NCBI RefSeq assembly: GCF_963678635.1 | Contig: NC_087069.1 | Location: 30,790,776-30,854,775 of the forward strand | Direction of reading: 5' to 3' | Length of the DNA stretch: 64,000 bases | DNA from: Symsagittifera roscoffensis | Lineage: Eukaryota; Xenacoelomorpha; Acoela; Convolutidae | Shown: positions 7,746-17,530 of the stretch, in pieces | How the letters are laid out: each line of letters starts with the position of its first letter | How positions within the stretch are numbered: the first letter of the stretch is position 1 | Program-made: the position numbers and the translations under genes | Notes under the pieces: model-generated | The model's database searches: none | What the model was told of the DNA's origin: nothing | Seen by the model: only the letters and a program-made list of their open reading frames with translations

Positions 7746-8289
7746 TATTACGCTAGCAAAAACTATATACGTCGGACAAAACGCTTGCTAGGAAGTAAAT
7801 CTAAAATTCGCTGAGAATTATTTTATTAGAAAAGAAGTTAGTATGAATTTACAGCAAGTTGCCTTTTGACTCAATATCTATTTTAACGGTGAGATTAGAG
7901 ATATTTTTACTGAGAGTAGATATTATTTTAGAGATTAGTTGGGGTGGCTGAAGAGAGTGGTGTTGGTGTTAGAAGAGATATTGTTGGGAATGAATGCCCA
8001 TAGTTTTGAGCTTCTATTTATACTCAGATGGGGAAATCACGCCATTTTTCGTGTCAAATGAGAAGTTACTTCTTAGCTTCGTATTCTCTATTCGTACATT
8101 CGTATTTTACGAGAAGAAAGTTTCGTATGCTCGTGTTTTACGAGAGTAATCGTTAATATTCGCATTGAAAGAGAATAGTCTTTTCAATTCTCAATGCTTA
8201 AAACGTTATACGAATTATTCCAATAGCATTTCCCTTCCTTTTGCAAGGGAATAAAAACATATTTCGTTTGTGGTGGCGGCGGCGTCACA
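7746..8289 (-). repeat. Candidate 5' LTR of the gypsy element
   Basis: On the minus strand the segment runs from TGTGACGCC (8289) to GCGTAATA (7746). The ends form an imperfect inverted repeat (6 of 8 positions), and the primer-binding site follows 3 nt later. Inside are a TATA box (8014-8023) and an AATAAA (7822-7827 on the minus strand), fitting U3, R and U5. There is no second LTR in the window to compare, so the outer end is inferred; a less likely alternative is TGTTCTG ending at 8343. Confidence 0.6.
8014..8023 (-). promoter_or_regulatory. TATA box in the LTR
   Basis: The minus strand reads GTATAAATAG. It lies about 270 bp upstream of the primer-binding site, so the element's RNA would start roughly 25-30 bp further on, inside the LTR. 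Confidence 0.6.
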
Positions 8290-8349
8290 TTTTGTGAACG
8301 CAATAAAATAATTCATGTTTCTGTTTCTATTTGAAATCAGAACATATCG
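8290..8349. other. Short AT-rich flank between LTR and satellite
   Basis: About 60 bp match neither the LTR interior nor the tRNA satellite. The satellite becomes recognisable at about 8350 (a copy of the CAAGACACTC block). Confidence 0.4.
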
Positions 8350-9253
8350 ACAAACGCAGGTTTCTCAAGACACTCAATAACAAACTTTATTCCTTTCTGT
8401 TACTCACCCATAATGCAATCTTTTGTGCGAAAAAGCAACCATCACCCAGAAACCGGCAGATTGAAACTACCGTCTGCTATTTTAGTTAAAAAAAAAACAA
8501 GTCTATTCACACATGCAGCTCTCTCAAGACACTCGGTTAAAACGGAAGCTCGCTTAAAAAGTTTCATCTGTCCGCATACTCACCCATATTGCATATTTTT
8601 GTGCAAAATACTTTTCAAAATTAAAAACGGCGAATTGCTGCTTCCAGAGCCCTTCAAGTTAGTTGGAATTATGGTACTCCACCCTTACGACATCATTTTA
8701 ATTTTACATATCAGCAAAAGCAAACGCGCAATGGCAATCCAGTATCAACAGCAGGGTGATGCAGCGTAAGCATGCTAAGCATACAACCCAGAAGTCGGTA
8801 GATCGAACGAAACTACCTCCTGCTAGTTTTGTGAAACATAAAAATTTTTGACATACGCAGCTTTCGCGGGACCATTGATAAAAGTATCTGTAACAAATTA
8901 TACAGGGTAGCTATTAGCCAGAGTAGGGTGGCGCTGCGGAAGCCTGAAGCGACCATCAACTAGAAGCAGTCAGATCGAAACTACTTTCTGCTAGTTTCGT
9001 GAAAAAACATCTATATTTTGACAAATTTAGCTTTCTCAAGACTCTCGATTTAAAAAAAGCTCGAAAATTGTATTATTTCACGTACTCACCCATATTGCAA
9101 ACTTTCGCGTGAAAAAATTTTCAAAATTAAAAACGGCGAAACGCTGCTTCCAGAGGTTTTTATGTTACTGGGGATTGTCTACTCCACACTTACGACAACA
9201 TCTTAATTTATGGATCAGCAAAAACAAACTTGCAATGGCCATCTGTTATCAAC

Positions 9254-9325
9254 ATCAGAGTGGCGCAGCTGAAGCGTGCTGGGCTCATAACCCAGAGGTC
9301 CGTAGATCAAAACTACCTCCTGGTA
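9254..9325 (+). pseudogene. tRNA-iMet-like copy (CAT), decayed acceptor stem
   Basis: The anticodon arm is intact (CTGGG, loop CTCATAA, CCCAG). The acceptor ends (ATCAGAG against CCTGGT) mispair, and the T stem carries a change at its 5' side. Confidence 0.65.
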
Positions 9326-10325
9326 GTTAAATGAAACATAAAACTTTTGACAGTCGCAGCTTTCGCAGGACACTCGATAAAAGTGTTCTGCTTTAATGCT
9401 GATAATAGGTGAACATTAGCCAGAGTAGGGTTGTGCAGAGGAAGCGCAAAGCGACCATAAGACAGATACAGGCAGATCGAAACTTCCTTTTGCTACTTTA
9501 AAGAAAAAACAATTACCTATTGATAAATGCAGCTTTCTCAAGACACTCGATTTAAAAAATTATATTCCTTCACGTACACACCCATATTGCAAATTTTTGT
9601 GCGAAAAAGTAACCATCACACAGAAGCCGGCAGATTGAAACTACCTTCTGCTAGTTTAGTGAAAAAACATCTAGTCTATTGACAAATGCAGCTTTCTCAA
9701 GACACTCGGTTAAAAAAAGCCCGATTTAAAAAATATATTTTCGTCCACGTACTCACCCATAATGCAAAATGTTGTGTGAAAAAGCAGCCATCACCCAGAA
9801 GCCGGCAGATCGAAACTACAGTCTGCTTATTTAGTGAAAAAAAAACTAGTCTATTGACAAATGCAGCTCTCTCAAGACCCTCGATTAAAACGAAAGCTCG
9901 CTTAAAAAAATTCATCCGTTTACACACTCATCCATATCGCATATTGTTGTGCAAAATACTTTTCAAAATTAAAAACGGCGAAACGCTGCTTCCGGAGCAC
10001 TTCAAGTTAGTTGAAATTCTGGTGCTCCAACCTTCGACATCATTTTAATTTTATATATCAGCAAAAGCAAACGCGCAATGGCAATACAGTATCAACAGCA
10101 GGGTGGTGCAGCGTAAGCTCGATTTAAAAAAAGCTCGAACATAATATTATTCCACGTACTCACCCATTGGAAACTTTCTTGTGAAAAAATTTTCAAATTT
10201 AAAAACGGCGAAACGCTGCTTCCAGAGCTTTTTATGTTACTGGGGATTGTCTACTCCACACTTACAACAACATCTTAAATTATGGATCAGCAAAAACAAA
10301 CTCGCAATGGCCATCTGTTATCAAC

Positions 10326-10397
10326 GACAGAGTGGCGCAGCTGAAGCTTGCTGGGCCCATAACCCAGAGTTCGGTAGATCGAAGCTGCCTCCTGCTT
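10326..10397 (+). pseudogene. tRNA-iMet-like copy (CAT), nearly full cloverleaf
   Basis: The anticodon arm is perfect (CTGGG CCCATAA CCCAG). The acceptor starts GACAGAG and mispairs at the first positions, and the T stem is changed (CTGCC for CTACC). A T5 run follows about 20 nt after the 3' end. Confidence 0.65.
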
Positions 10398-10700
10398 GTT
10401 AAGTGAAACATAAAAATTTTTGACAGTCGCAGCTTTCGCAGGACACTCGATAAAAGTGTTCTGCTTGTTTGCTGATAATAGGTGAACATTAGCCAGAGTA
10501 GGGTTGTGCACAGGAAGCGCGAAGCGACCATAAGACAGATACAGGCAGATCGAAACTTCCTTTTGCTACTTTAGAGAAAAAACTACTGACCCATTGATAA
10601 ATGCAGCCTTCCCAAGACACTCGATTTAAAAAATTATATTCCTTCACGTATCCACCCATATTTCAAACTTTTGTGCGAAAAAGCAACCATTACCCAGAAG

Positions 10701-12713
10701 CCGGCAGATCGAAACTACCTTCTGCTAGTTTAGAGAAAAAACATCTATTCTAATGACAAATGCAGCTTTCTCAAGACACTCGGTTAAAAAAGCCCGATTT
10801 AAAAAATAGATTTTCTTCCACGTACTCAACCATAATGCAAAATGTTGTGTGAAAAAGCAGTCATCACACAGAAGCCGGTAGATCAAAACTACTTTCTGCT
10901 AATTTAGTAAAAACGCATCTAACCTATTGACAAATGCAGCTCTCTCAAGACACTCGATTTAAAAAAAGGTTGATCAAATAAATATATTTTTGTCCACACT
11001 TACTCATCCATATTGCAAAAAAATTTGTGCGGAAAAACTTTTTAAATTTATAAACGGCCAAAAGCTGCTCCCAGAGCATGTTACTTGGGGTTGTGGTATT
11101 CCACCCTCACGACAACATCCTAAATTGTATATCAGCAAAATTAAACTCGCAATGGCAATAAAATTTCAACAGCAGGTTGGCGCAGCGGAAGCGTGCTTTG
11201 CGCAAACCCACAGATTGGAAGATGGAAACTACCTCCTACTAGTTTTGTGAAAAATATAATTTTTTGATAGTCGTCGCTTTCGCAGGACTTTAGATGAAAA
11301 TATCTCTACCAAATAAATCAAGATGGCTATTAGCCAAAGTAGGGCGGCGCAGCGGAAGCTTGAAGCACAGGCCGGCAGATCGAAACTACCTTCTGCTAGT
11401 TTAGAGAAAAAACATCTATTCTAATGACAAATGCAGCTTTCTCAAGACACTCGGTTAAAAAAGCCCGATTTAAAAAATAGATTTTCTTCCACGTACTCAA
11501 CCATAATGCAAAATTTTGTGCGAAAAAGCAGTCATCACACAGAAGCCGGCAGATCAAAACTACTTTCTGCTAATTTAGTAAAAACGCATCTAACCTATTG
11601 ACAAATGCAGCTCTCTCAAGACACTCGATTTAAAAAAAGGTTGATCAAATAAATATATTTTTGTCCACACTTACTCATCCATATTGCAAAAAAATTTGTG
11701 CGGAAAAACTTTTTAAATTTATAAACGGCCAAAAGCTGCTCCCAGAGCATGTTACTTGGGGTTGTGGTATTCCACCCTCACGACAACATCCTAAATTGCA
11801 TATCAGCAAAATTAAACTCGCAATGGCAATAAAATTTCAACAGCAGGTTGGCGCAGCGGAAGCGTGCTTTGCGCAAACCCACAGATTGGAAGATGGAAAC
11901 TACCTCCTACTAGTTTTGAGAAAAATATAATTTTTTGATAGTCGTCGCTTTCGCAGGACTTTAGATGAAAATATCTCTACCAAATAAATCAAGATGGCTA
12001 TTAGCCAAAGTAGGGCGGCGCAGCGGAAGCTTGAAGCACAGGCCGGCAGATCGAAACTACCTTCTGCTAGTTTAGAGAAAAAACATCTATTCTAATGACA
12101 AATGCAGCTTTCTCAAGACACTCGGTTAAAAAAGCCCGATTTAAAAAATAGATTTTCTTCCACGTACTCAACCATAATGCAAAATTTTGTGCGAAAAAGC
12201 AGTCATCACACAGAAGCCGGCAGATCAAAACTACTTTCTGCTAATTTAGTAAAAACGCATCTAACCTATTGACAAATGCAGCTCTCTCAAGACACTCGAT
12301 TTAAAAAAAGGTTGATCAAATAAATATATTTTTGTCCACACTAACTCATCCATATTGCAAAAAAATTTGTGCGGAAAAACTTTTTAAATTTATAAACGGC
12401 CAAAAGCTGCTCCCAGAGCATGTTACTTGGGGTTGTGGTATTCCACCCTCACGACAACATCCTAAATTGTATATCAGCAAAATTAAACTCGCAATGGCAA
12501 TAAAATTTCAACAGCAGGTTGGCGCAGCGGAAGCGTGCTTTGCGCAAACCCACAGATTGGAAGATGGAAACTACCTCCTACTAGTTTTGTGAAAAATATA
12601 ATTTTTTGATAGTCGTCGCTTTCGCAGGACTTTAGATGAAAATATCTCTACCAAATAAATCAAGATGGCTATTAGCCAAAGTAGGGCGGCGCAGCGGAAG
12701 CTTGAAGCACAGG
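10701..12713 (+). repeat. Recent tandem triplication of a 671-bp satellite unit
   Basis: Three nearly identical units start at 10701, 11372 and 12043, exactly 671 bp apart, and similarity breaks off just after 12713. Differences are a handful of substitutions; for example TGTATATC occurs in copies 1 and 3 and TGCATATC in copy 2, and copy 1 has GTTGTGTG where the others have TTTTGTGCG. Each unit holds one A-type copy (first at 11171-11241) whose anticodon arm is degenerate. The near-identity contrasts with the diverged neighbours and implies recent unequal exchange or an assembly artefact. Confidence 0.9.
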
Positions 12714-13039
12714 CCGGCAGATCGAAACTAACTTCTGCTAGTTAAGTGAAAAAACATCTAATCTTTTGACAAATGTAGCTTTCTCAAGACACTCTATTTA
12801 ATAAAAGCTCGAGAATTATATTCGTCCACGTACTCACTCATACTACTGAAAACTATATTCGTCAATGTACTCACCTATATTGCAAACTTTCGTGCGAAAA
12901 AGTTTTCAAATTCAAAAACGGCGAAACGCTGGTTCCAGAGCTGTTTATGTTGTTGGGGATTGTCTACTCCACCCTTGCGGCAACATCTTAAATTATGGAT
13001 CAGCAAAAACAAACTCGCAATGACAAACTGTTAATCAAC

Positions 13040-13110
13040 AGCAGGGTGGCATAGCTGAAGCGTGCTGGGCCCATAAACCAGAGGTCGGTAGATGAAACTA
13101 TCTCCTGCTA
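13040..13110 (+). pseudogene. tRNA-iMet-like copy (CAT), 71 nt
   Basis: The acceptor stem is good (AGCAGGG against TCCTGCT). The A-box is altered (TGGCATAGCTG), one anticodon-stem pair is lost (CTGGG against ACCAG), and one base is missing in the T loop. Confidence 0.6.
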
Positions 13111-13943
13111 GTTGAGTGAAATTTAAAAATTTTTGACAGTGGCAGCTTTCGCAGGACACTCGATAAAAATGTCCAGCTAAAATCCTGCTAATAGGTGTAT
13201 TTTAGCCTGGGCAGGGTGGTGCAGAGGAAGCGCGAAGCAACCATCACTCAGAAGCCGGCAGATCGAAACTACCTTCTGCTTGTTTAGTGAAAAAACATCT
13301 AATTTTTTGACAAACGTAGCTTTCTCAAGACACCCGATTAAAAAAAAGCTCAAAAATTATATTATTCCACGTACTCACCCATATTGCAAAATTTCGTGTG
13401 AAAAAGTTTTCAAATTCAAAAACGGCGAAACGCTGCTTCCAGAGGTTTTAATGTTACTGGGGATTTTCTACTCCACACTTACGACAACATCTTTAATTAT
13501 TGATCAGCAAAAACAAACTTGCAATGGCCATGTGTTAGCAACAACAGAATGGCGCAGCTGAAGCGTGCTGAGCTCATAGCCCAGAGGTCGGTAGATCGAA
13601 ACTTCCTCCTGCTAGTGAAGTGAAACATAAAATTTTTTGACAGTTTATTTCTACCGGCTTCTGGCAGATGGTCGCTTTTTCGCACAAAAATTTGCAATAT
13701 CGTTGAGTAAGTGGACGAATATAATTTTCTAAATCGAGCTTTTGTTTTAACCGAGTGTCTTGAGAAAGCTGTTTTGTCAATAGATTAGATGTTTTTTCAC
13801 TAAAATAGCAGAAGTTAGTTTCGACTGCCGTCCTGTGCTTCAGCTGCGGCACACTACTCTGGCTAATAGCCACCCTGCCTACTTGATTTATCGAGTGTCA
13901 TGCAAAAGCTGCGACTGTCAGAAGTTTTTTTATTTGATTTAAC

Positions 13944-14015
13944 TAGCAGGAAGTTGTTTCGATCTTCCGAACTCTGGGTTATGCGCCCAGCACGCTTCCG
14001 CTGCGCCAATGTGCT
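13944..14015 (-). pseudogene. tRNA-iMet-like copy (CAT), T stem broken
   Basis: The anticodon arm is CTGGG CGCATAA CCCAG. The T stem reads GGAAG against CAACT, and the acceptor AGCACAT is mispaired. A second copy of the same sequence lies 1015 bp downstream (about 14959-15030) in the duplication. Confidence 0.6.
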
Positions 14016-14080
14016 GTTGATAATAGATTGCAATTGCGAATTTACTTTTGCTAATATATAATTTTTTTATTTGACTTAAC

Positions 14081-14152
14081 TAGCAGGAGGTTTTTTCGAT
14101 CTTCCGACCTCTGGGTTATGGGCCCAGCATGCTTCAGCTGCGCCAACCTACT
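14081..14152 (-). pseudogene. tRNA-iMet-like copy (CAT), T stem broken
   Basis: The anticodon arm is perfect (CTGGG CCCATAA CCCAG). The T arm has GGAAG facing AAACC. A close relative is at 15096-15167. Confidence 0.6.
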
Positions 14153-14244
14153 GTTGATAATAGATTGCCATGGCGAGTTTACTTTTGCTGACATATAATT
14201 TTTTTATTTGACTTAACTAGCAGGCGGTTGTTTCGATCTTCCGA

Positions 14245-14658
14245 GCGCGAAGCAACCATCACTCAGAAGCCGGCAGATCGAAACTACCTTCTGCTTGTTT
14301 AGTGAAAAAACATCTAATTTTTTGACAAACGTAGCTTTCTCAAGACACCCGATTTAAAAAAAGCTCAAAAATTATATTATTCCACGTACTCATCCATATT
14401 GCAAAATTTCGTGTGAAAAAATTTTCAAATTCAAAAACGGCGAAACGCTGCTTCCAGAGGTTTTAATGTTACTGGGGATTTTCTACTCCACACTTACGAC
14501 AACATCTTTAATTATGGATCAGCAAAAACAAACTTGCAATGGCCATGTGTTAGCAACAACAGAGTGGCGCAGCTGAAGCGTGCTGAGCTCATAGCCCAGA
14601 GGTCGGTAGATCGAAACTTCCTCCTGCTAGTGAAGTGAAACATAAAATTTTTTGACAG
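14245..14658 (+). repeat. tRNA-iMet satellite, short plus-strand block 2
   Basis: This is the second copy of the plus-strand part of the 1015-bp duplication, with one B-type and one A-type copy. It ends at the repeated inversion junction at 14658. Confidence 0.8.
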
Positions 14659-17076
14659 TTTATTTCTACCGGCTTCTGGCAGATGGTCGCTTTTTCGCCC
14701 AAAAATTTGCAATATCGTTGAGTAAGTGGACGAATATAATTTTCTAAATCGAGCTTTTGTTTTAACCGAGTGTCTTGAGAAAGCTGTTTTGTCAATAGAT
14801 TAGATGTTTTTTCACTAAAATATCAGAAGTTAGTTTCGACTGCCGTCCTGTGCTTCAGCTGCGGCACCCTACTCTGGCTAATAGCCACCCTGCCTACTTG
14901 ATTTATCGAGTGTCATGCAAAAGCTGCGACTGTCAGAAGTTTTTTTATTTGATTTAACTAGCAGGAAGTTGTTTCGATCTTCCGAACTCTGGGTTATGCG
15001 CCCAGCACGCTTCCGCTGCGCCAATGTGCTGTTGATAGTAGATTGCAATTGCGAATTTATTTTTGCTAATATATAATTTTTTTATTTGACTTAACTAGCA
15101 GGAGGTTTTTTCGATCTTCCGACCACTGGGTTATGGGCCCAGCACGCTTCCGCTGCGCCAATCTGCTGTATAAACTGATTGCCATTGAGAGTTTACTTTT
15201 GCTGATATTTAATTTATGATGTCGTCGTAAGGGTGGAACACCACAATCCCAAGTAACATGAAATGATCTGGAAGCAGCGTTTTACCGCTTATAAATATAA
15301 AAAAAATTTTGCAGAAAATCTTGCAATATGGGTGAGTGCGTGGTCGAATTTTTTTATTCGAGCTTTGTTTAAATCGAGTGTCTTGATCAAGCTGCTTTTT
15401 TCAAAAGGTTAGTTGTTTTCTCACTAAATTAGCAGAAGGTAGTTTCGATCTGCCGGCCTTTTCGCTCTGCACAAAAAATTGCAATGTGTGAGTACGTGAA
15501 CGAAAATAATTTTTTTAAATCGGGCCTTTTTCAATCGAGTGTCTTGAGAAAGCTGCAATTGTCAAAAGCTTAGATGCTTTTTCATTAAACTGGCAGAAGG
15601 TAGTTTCGATCTCCTGGCTTCTGGGTGATGGTTGCTTCGCGCTACCTCTGCACCACCCCACCCTGGCTAAAATTCGCCTATTAGCAAGATTTTAGCTGGA
15701 AACTTTTATCGAGTGTCCTGCGAAAGCTGCCACTGTCAAAAATTTTTATGTTTCACTCAACTAATAGGAGGTAATTTCATCTACGGACCTCTCGTTTATG
15801 GGCCCAGCACGCTTCCGCTGTGCCACCCTGCTGTTGATAACAGATTGCCATTGCGAGTTTGATTTTGCTGATCCATAATTTAAGATGTTTTTGCAAGGGT
15901 GGAGTAGACAATCCCCAATAATAAAAACAGCTTCGGAATCAGCTTTTTGCCGTTTTTGAATTTGATTTTTTTTTGCACGAAAGTTTGCAATATAGGTGAG
16001 TACTTGGACGAATATAGTTTTTAGTGGTATGGGTGAGTACGTGGACGAATATAATTCTCGAGCTTTTATTAAATAAAAAGTCTTGAGAGAGGTACATTTG
16101 TCAAAAGATTAGATGTTTTTTCACTAAACTAGCAGAAGTTAGTTTCGATAGGGAGGTCTGTGCTTCAGCTGCGGCACCCTACTCTGGCTAATAGCCACCC
16201 TGTCTTAATTAATTTAGATACTTTTACCGAGCTTCCTGCGAAAGATGCGAATGACCAAGTGTTTCTTTTAACTAGTAGGAGGTAGTTTCGATCTACCGAT
16301 CTGTGGTTTGGGCATAGCACGCTTCCGCTGCGCCAACCTGCTGTTGAAAATAGATTGCCCTTGCGAGTTTATTTTTACTGATATGAAACTTAGCATGTTG
16401 TCGTAAGGGTGGAATACTACAATCCCAAGTAATATGAAATGCTCTGGAAGCAGCTTTTGGCCGTTTAAAAATTTAAAAAGTTTTTTCGCACAAAATTTTT
16501 CGTAATATGGGTGAGTACGTGTGGACGAAAATATATATTTTTTAATCGACCTTTTTTAAATGAGAGAGCTGCATTTGTCAATAGGTTAGATTTTTTTAAA
16601 CTAAATTAGCAGAAAGTAGTTTTGATCTGCCGGCCTCTGGCAGATGGTCGCTTTTTCGCACAAAAATTTGCAATATGGGTGTTTACGTAGACAAAAATAA
16701 TTTTTTAAATCGTTCTTTTGTTGATCGAGTGTCTTGCGAAAGCTGCATTTGTCATTAGAATAGATGTTTTTCACTAAACTAGCAGGAGGTAGTTTCGATC
16801 TGCCGGCTTCTGGGTGATAATTGCTTTTTTCGCACAAAAGTTTGCAATATGGTTGGGTACGTGAAGAAAAATAATTTTTTAAATCGAGTGTCTTGAGAAT
16901 GCTGCATTTATCAATAGGTAAGTTGTTTTTTCTTTAAAGAAGCAAAAGGAAGTTTCGATCTGCCTGTATCTGTCTCATGGTTGCTTCGCGCTTCTTCTGC
17001 ACAACCCTACTCTGGCTAATAATCACCTATTATCAGCATTAAAGCGAATACTTTTATCGAGTGTCCTGCGAAAGCT
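14659..17076 (-). repeat. tRNA-iMet satellite, inverted block 2
   Basis: This is minus-strand satellite with A copies (for example 15096-15167, CAT, perfect anticodon arm, broken T stem), several B and C copies, and truncated units. Orientation returns to plus at 17076/17077, where the block CGAAAGCT is joined directly to the T arm of a plus-strand unit. Confidence 0.8.
15096..15167 (-). pseudogene. tRNA-iMet-like copy (CAT), T stem broken
   Basis: The acceptor AGCAGAT pairs with TCCTGCT except at its inner end. D arm and anticodon arm are intact. The T stem is GGAAG facing AAACC. Confidence 0.6.
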
Positions 17077-17530
17077 ATCTTCTGCTAGTTTAGTGAAAAA
17101 ACATCTATTCTATTGACAAATGCAGCTTTCTCAAGGCACTCGATTTAAAAAAACTCAATTTAGAAAATTTATTTTCGTCCACGTACTCACCCATACTGCA
17201 AATTTTTGTGCAAAAAAGCGACCATCTGCCAGAGGCCGGTAGATTGAAACTACCTTCTGTTAATTTTTTGTTCAAATTAAAAAGTGCGACACGCTGCTTC
17301 CAGGGCATTTCGTGTTACTTGAGATTGTGGTACTCCAATCTTACGACAATATCTTAAATTAATTATCAGCAAAATCAAACTCGCAATGGCAATGTATTAT
17401 CAAAAGCAGGTTGTCGCTGTAGAAGCTTCAACAGCAGGATCGCAACTACTTCCTGCTAGTTTTAAGAAACATAAAATTTTTTGACAGTCACTGCTTTCGC
17501 AATAAACTCGATAAAAAAGTCTAAATCAAA

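Larger units (their letters stand above)
419..8289 (-). mobile_element. Decayed Ty3/gypsy LTR retrotransposon with macro domain in pol
   Basis: The order LTR, primer-binding site, gag, protease, linker with macro domain, reverse transcriptase, RNase H, integrase with a GPY/F-type module is that of Metaviridae (Ty3/gypsy); integrase after RNase H excludes Ty1/copia. Gag has one CCHC knuckle. The copy cannot be autonomous. Visible lesions are a frameshift in gag near 6565-6572, stops at 5793-5795 and 5646-5648, frameshifts near 4640-4690, 4335, 4217 and 4177, a stop at 2516-2518, and a deletion in RNase H near 3300. Most frames remain readable, so decay is moderate. Only one LTR is seen. Confidence 0.9.
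8350..13643 (+). repeat. tRNA-iMet-derived satellite, plus-strand block 1
   Basis: The module repeated throughout the window is as follows. Type A is a 71-72 nt initiator-tRNA-Met-like copy. A spacer follows with a T-run and the block GCAGCTTTCGCAGGACACTC. Next is a short hairpin TGGCTA-T-TAGCCA. Type B comes directly after it: a tRNA-like copy that keeps the A-box (TGGCGCAGCGG), acceptor stem and T arm (ATCGAAAC) but reads AAGCGACCATCACCCAG where the anticodon stem was, so that stem cannot form. A paralogous spacer follows (CAGCTTTCTCAAGACACTC), and then CACGTACTCACCCATATTGC. Type C copies keep only the 3' half of B. This block contains decayed A copies and the 671-bp triplication. Confidence 0.85.
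13644..14244 (-). repeat. tRNA-iMet satellite, inverted block
   Basis: The orientation flips to minus directly after GACAG at 13643 and back to plus at 14245. It holds minus-strand A copies at 13944-14015 and 14081-14152. Both keep the anticodon arm with CAT, but their T stems are changed to GGAAG against a non-matching strand. Confidence 0.8.
13230..15110. repeat. Tandem duplication of about 1015 bp containing an inversion junction
   Basis: Copy 1 is 13230-14244 and copy 2 begins at 14245; matched landmarks differ by 1015 bp. Each copy starts with plus-strand satellite and switches to minus-strand satellite at the same internal junction (13643/13644 and 14658/14659). The inversion therefore came first and was then duplicated with its flanks. 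Confidence 0.8.
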
